64,000 bases of DNA, from the NCBI GenBank assembly GCA_009741485.1, contig CM019219.1, forward strand, positions 4,041,060 to 4,105,059. The letters run 5' to 3'. Positions 59,582-64,000 of this stretch are shown in pieces. Each line of letters begins with the position of its first letter. The stretch's first letter is position 1. The DNA is from Malurus cyaneus samueli. Taxonomy: Eukaryota; Chordata; Aves; Passeriformes; Maluridae. A program made the position numbers and the translations under genes. The notes beneath the pieces are model-generated. The model saw only the letters and a list, made by a program, of their open reading frames with translations, ran no database searches and was not told where the DNA came from.

Positions 59582-60199
59582 GAATGGTAGCCCTACTTCA
59601 TTCTGAAGTGGAGCTCACATAAAATAAATACATGATGGGTTTTCTTTCCAAGTGGAACATGGGATAGAGTGAGAGAGGAGATTGTGAAAGGAAAATCATT
59701 TGTATATAAAATATCTGGAGAGAGCATTTTCAGTCATGCTGGAAACTCCAGAGTTTCCAAAGCATCCTGCAGGAGGCTGTACAAATGCCTAGGAAAGAGG
59801 AAAGGTGTCTTGGATCAGGCAGCACCCAATATGTTTCTGCAGCCCTGATGGGAACAGACATGTTTATTCGAGCTGCTTGCCAAAATTATGTGTGCTAGAG
59901 GCTGCGAAGGAAGGGAAGGAATTTATTATTTGTAACAGTCCAATGTTATATATGCATAAGAAAACCCACCTAGGTAAAATGGATTCTAAGTCATTTCAAG
60001 CTGGGCTTTCACAAAGTGCAGAAAGAGCAGGGGAGAGGAAAAAGAGTGTGGGGGACAGGAAAATGCTTTGAGCTGGATTTTACCCCACAGAAGCTCCTCA
60101 GTGTCTCTGTGTGAGCAGGAATTGGGCACTGCAGTGTCCCCATGGAGGGGACAGCACTGTCCCACCCTCCCTCTGTTCCCAACACCACCAGTGCCACCT

Positions 60200-60322
60200 T
60201 CCTTAAATTCCTGTTGTACAATGGCAAGCCAGCCTTCTGAAAAGCACATTTTCTAACCAGAACCTGCTTGCTCTAAACTTTGGAGCTGTATCTTGCTGGA
60301 TTGAGCTGGATCTCACTATGGA
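60200..60322. repeat. Local direct duplication, copy 1
   Basis: The segment with CACATTTTCTAACCAGAACC, then TGCTTGCTCTAAACTTTGG and GAGCTGGATCTCACTATGG recurs at 60547-60642. Over the best 75 aligned bases I count about eight substitutions and an 8 base indel. The upstream part (CCTTAAATTCCTGTTG) also matches, with a larger gap. It matches no transposon family I recognise. Confidence 0.85.
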
Positions 60323-60546
60323 ACACCTGAACTCCAGGTGTTTTATCTTTGGGTGAATTCCCTGAATCAATGAACAGGCAGTTTGTAGGCATTATGAAAA
60401 ATAAAATCAACATGATTCCATTCCTCCAATGGAATAATATCCATGTTCTGACATTACTCTCAGATTGTGGCATTTCATCTTTAAGTCCAAAAAATAAATA
60501 ACCAAAAACTCCACGACCTTGGGTGTTTGGAAAGTTGCAGAGCAAT

Positions 60547-60642
60547 CCTAAATTCTGCTGTAATTCTGCAAGGCACATTTTCTAGCCAGAACCTACTTGC
60601 TCTAAACTTTGCAGCTGTGTCTTGAGCTGGGTCTAACTATTG
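60547..60642. repeat. Local direct duplication, copy 2
   Basis: The second copy carries CACATTTTCTAGCCAGAACC, then TACTTGCTCTAAACTTTGC and GAGCTGGGTCTAACTATTG. It is in the same orientation as copy 1, offset by about 328 bases. It lacks about 18 bases found in copy 1 between CTGCAAGG-like and CACATT-like sequence. The divergence indicates an old segmental tandem duplication followed by loss or change of the material between. Confidence 0.85.
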
Positions 60643-63600
60643 AAATGTAGCTCATGTGCAAGGGCCCTGCATTATCTGCCACAAGGAATTATTACTGCAC
60701 TTAAAGAAAATTGTTTTGCAAGCATTGGGTTTCTGTTTTGTAATAAATCCAGAGTTTCTTTGTCTTGCTTTATTTTGTTTCAGCGAACAACATCCACTCA
60801 TTGTCTTCTCTTTCCCAGATGTTTGAGTAATTGTTGTTTTCAAAGCAATAACTTTTGTTTGAATAAGTATAAATATACTTGAATAAATCTGCATACCTCA
60901 AAACATACACAAAGGCAGGGAGATGAGACAGCAAAGAGAAAATGAGGGGAGCAGATTAAAGGGAAAAAAAAAAAAAGAGAAAATAGAAGCTTTGTGTTTG
61001 AGTCACTGCTGCTCTTCAAATTGCATTTGTGATGGTTTCATGGGAGCTTGAGATCCTCAAGTAATATGTGGGAAGATCCAGTCATGTAGGATTTTGTGGA
61101 CACACAGAGTCTGCATCCCTCTGTCTCCCTCACTTGGCTACAGCACTGAAATGAGGTCCCGCAGACTCAGCTGAGCCTCTTTTATTTTTTAATTAGATGT
61201 GGAAATTCCCTTAGATATTGTTTTAACATTAAAAATAAAATAAAATTTTTAACAGGACCATCTCAGCCACTTTCTTATCAAGCTGGACAATGAAGTGAAG
61301 AAATTTACCTCAATCCCAGCCAAAACCAGGGCCCTTTTCTTAGAAATCCTCTGACGGGGTGATCCTAAACTCTCTGCCCACACCCCAAGGACTGATTCCT
61401 CACCAGCCCCATCCTCCTGCATGGGAAAACAACAACCACGAGGGCAAAAGAGCTTTGGTTGGGCTGTGAGTCCACAGCAGTGACCACTCAGCTGCTGACA
61501 GCAGGGTGAAGGACACGGGGTTTGGGGGCAGGCAGTGTCCAGATGTGCAGCTGCACTGGGGGGAATTTGCTGCTTCCCAGTTTGCACTTTATGGTGTGAA
61601 AGCTGAATTCTTGCTGTGCTATTCTTGAACCAGCAGTTCCTCCCTCTGGAGATGCTCAGGCACCTCAGTTTTGGTTCTTGTAGTCCAGCTCTTGGTTCCC
61701 CTGCTCCAGCAATGAATTTGTTTAATGCTGTGACTCAGTAAAAACATAAAATGCAATAAAATCTTCGAAATATTTAATAGTGTGCATCTTGAAGTTTTAT
61801 AGGCAGAGATCTTGGGATCTTTTTACCCTGTGTCTTCACTGAAATACTTTGTAACTGAAGAAATTTAAAAACAAATCCATCAAAGGATTCCGTATTCCAT
61901 GATTTAAGCATAGTTTCAAAGAACATTTAGCACTTATTAGCTCTGTGCTCTGTGTAAGTGCATGAACTGTTGCCAGTATTATTTAATCTGTATCTGCATT
62001 AACTTGTATTTACCATCTGTTCCTTCAATGGAGCCCCTGTAACAGGTTCTGTTTAACATCAGATTAATGAAGAAAAATGGGCCTGCAATTCCATTTTGTG
62101 GTAAATTGTTGTCTCAGCTCTGCCTTTGGTGTCATTTACAGCAGGTGGGGAATGGCAAGGGACTTGGTGACACTGCCTCAGCAGATAAAATGGGTCATGC
62201 CAGGCCCATGGAAGGTCACCCTCTGAATCTGGCAGGATTATCTGCTGGGACAAACTGGTCCTGTTTCCAGGGAGAGCAAAATTCAATAGAATAGGGCACA
62301 ATGGAAAAAGGAATGTTTGTCCTGCAAGGGGGAGTTCTATTGGTAAGTCAGCATTGTCAGGTGAGGTGTTTATTAAGATTTTTTCTTAATTATCTTAAGA
62401 AAATTGAGATTATGAATTTCCTTGGGAAGGAATTAGCAAAGGAATCAATGTGTTAGCTTGCAACTCAAGGCATTTGTATCCAACAGGACACCCCAAATCT
62501 GTGGCTGCTTCCAAGGAATTTTGCCTCGAGAGCACAGTCCCCAGTGCACAGATGAGAGTTTTTGAAGAGCAGCACATCAAGGAAAAGCCTGGTTCATGCA
62601 TTGTTTGGAAATGTCTTCCGTGCCTCCTGGAGAACACACAAACAAAAAAAGGAAGCAAAAACATACAAAAGAATATTCCAAGAAAATGTTGCAATGAAAG
62701 AAAACGACAGAGAACTTCCTCTGTTTGGATCAGTAAATACAAAGAAAATCTCTACAAACAAACTTCTTTCAGTAAGGATATGAGAGAAGTTCACAGAGCA
62801 GGTCATGAGATCCTGGGCCATGGTTTCCATTTTGGGAGGAGCTGCTGGCAGGAATTCCTCCAGCCCTGGTGAAGGATGGGGTGTTTGTTATATGGCCAGG
62901 TCTGGAGCTGCCTGTAGGACAGACCCACAGCACCCCTGTGGGTGCAGGAGAAAATAATCTCAGTGGAAACCCTATTATCCCATATTCTTCAGGGATAAAG
63001 GGGAAATATCTGTAATTTCAGGTGTTGCTCTTGCAACAGGGACAGTGCCATGGAACTCTGGCCAAGATTACATCATTATTAAACACTGTGTTCTTGAATT
63101 CCTTGTAGCAGGACCTAGCAAAAAAATAGAGTTTTGTCTCAACCTTTTTTTGGTTGATGTTTCTATGAACAATGCAGGTGAGAAAGTGTCTGTGCCCACA
63201 GTGCAGGATGTGTGCTCTCTGAATGATCACAGCCATTAAAATCCAGAGATTTTCTCCCTAGAAATACCTGCAGAGAAAGGTTTTCTCTATTTACTGATTG
63301 GTTTAGCTGAAAATGGCAAAATAGACATTTAACCCCAAATTTAACAAAAAGGACACAATCAGCATCTCTCAATGCCTGGTGTGCAAACATGTGAACATTT
63401 TCTGTACAAATTTGTCTGAACAATTGTTGGATTTCTTTTCATATTTAATTGGAAGTGCTTTTCTTCTTCCAGCCATGTTTTGAGTCACTTACCTGTGACC
63501 ACAGCAATGTCCTATTTCTCTGTCAAGGCCAGTGTTTCACTACAGATCTCTGAAACAGAAGACTGAAAATCAGGGAGAACATAGCAAATGTCAAAAGAAG

Positions 63601-64000
63601 AAATAAACCTGCTAAAAATGCCCAGAACTGCTTCTTTTCATTTCTCTCTCTCTCTCTTTTTTTTTGTGTTTTTTGTTTTAAATTTAAGTCATTTAGGGAA
63701 GATCCAAACCCCAACACCATTAGCAGGAACATACAAAAGACCCTTTGAACCTCAAACTTTAAAAACCTTTTCTATTTTATTACAGAAAATTAAATGATTG
63801 AGTGTTTACTTTCTTACATGTTTGAGGATTGTACAGTTTGTTTGGGGGATTTTTGGGTTTGGATGTTTGTTTTGTTTGTTTGATTGTTTGTTTTTAATTT
63901 TTTTGAAACCACAGTTGTCACTGTGATCCTTCCCTTAATAATCCATGGGGGAACTGGTACCACAGGCTCTGTGAGCATTTGTTCCTGAACAAAAGGGATT
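60643..64000. other. Unique non-coding stretch to window end
   Basis: No gene was recognised. It includes an A run (60964-60976), a (TC)n then T tract (63642-63665) and a TTTG-type repeat (63864-63895). A 140-codon plus-strand frame at 62450-62872 starts at GTG and is Lys/Cys-rich (VWKCLPCLLENTQTKKGSK) without a recognisable domain. It was judged a chance frame. Confidence 0.5.
63864..63895. repeat. TTTG-type simple repeat
   Basis: A GTTT tetranucleotide tract with one GATT interruption, ending in a short T run. A similar tract lies at 7585-7620. Confidence 0.8.

Larger units (their letters stand above)
54964..60199. other. Long unique non-coding stretch
   Basis: No gene was recognised. Contents include an AT-rich tract (55975-56035), a GCTCCT repeat (56990-57023) and a T run (57399-57411). 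A possible acceptor (TTTTTTGGGCAG) at 58370 precedes a short Cys-rich frame. The 168-codon minus-strand frame at 59075-59581 is listed separately. Confidence 0.5.

Noticed and set aside
62450..62872. 140-codon plus-strand frame as a gene
   Set aside because: It starts at GTG, no family was recognised, and frames of this length are expected a time or two by chance in this much DNA.
1..64000. Endogenous retrovirus or LTR element
   Set aside because: No paired long direct repeats with TG...CA ends, primer-binding site, polypurine tract next to an LTR, or gag/pol/env-like frame was seen. Short or solo LTRs could be missed without a library search.

Overview
This window reads as non-coding nuclear DNA from a bird, most likely a passerine. 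The main support is a set of CR1 retrotransposon (LINE) fragments whose 3' ends carry the avian CR1 tail: a GGTCCCTTCCAGCCCAAACC-type box followed by short TTCTGTGAT units. The rest is AT-rich single-copy sequence with poly-A/poly-T runs, small tandem repeats and low interspersed-repeat density, as expected of a bird gene desert or very large introns. I found no prokaryotic or viral gene organisation, no tRNA or rRNA gene, no CRISPR array and no protein-coding gene that I can name.

Layout: 1-20.8 kb is mostly unique sequence with a decamer minisatellite (4041-4180), three short CR1 tails (7.3, 9.7 and 15.3 kb) and several homopolymer tracts. From 20.8 to 23.2 kb lies a dense cluster of tandem repeats: a pyrimidine 12-mer array, a purine (GGGAAA)n tract, and a 31-32 bp minisatellite of 40 copies that keeps one reading frame open for about 500 codons. 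At 24.3-25.2 kb is the largest CR1 copy, covering the reverse-transcriptase end of ORF2 plus the 3' UTR. Antisense CR1 pieces follow at 29.7, 33.5 and 54.9 kb. At 47.4-47.6 kb a roughly 70 bp tandem repeat contains the only ambiguous bases (N) in the window, and the few called letters inside the N run match the neighbouring repeat unit exactly. Near 60.2-60.6 kb there is a diverged local direct duplication.

The unique sequence contains a few compact inverted repeats that coincide with known transcription-factor core motifs: SOX-type at 52.28 kb, TEAD-type at 26.31 kb and K50-homeodomain-type at 24.21 kb. Two CpG-bearing patches (25.9 and 50.3-50.6 kb) stand out from the CpG-poor background. 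These are the best candidates for regulatory DNA, but conservation cannot be judged from one sequence. A few unassigned open frames (39.6, 40.4, 44.7, 59.1 and 62.5 kb) are recorded as weak exon candidates. No genes can be shown to work together here. The likeliest explanation is intergenic or intronic DNA shaped by old CR1 insertions and replication slippage.
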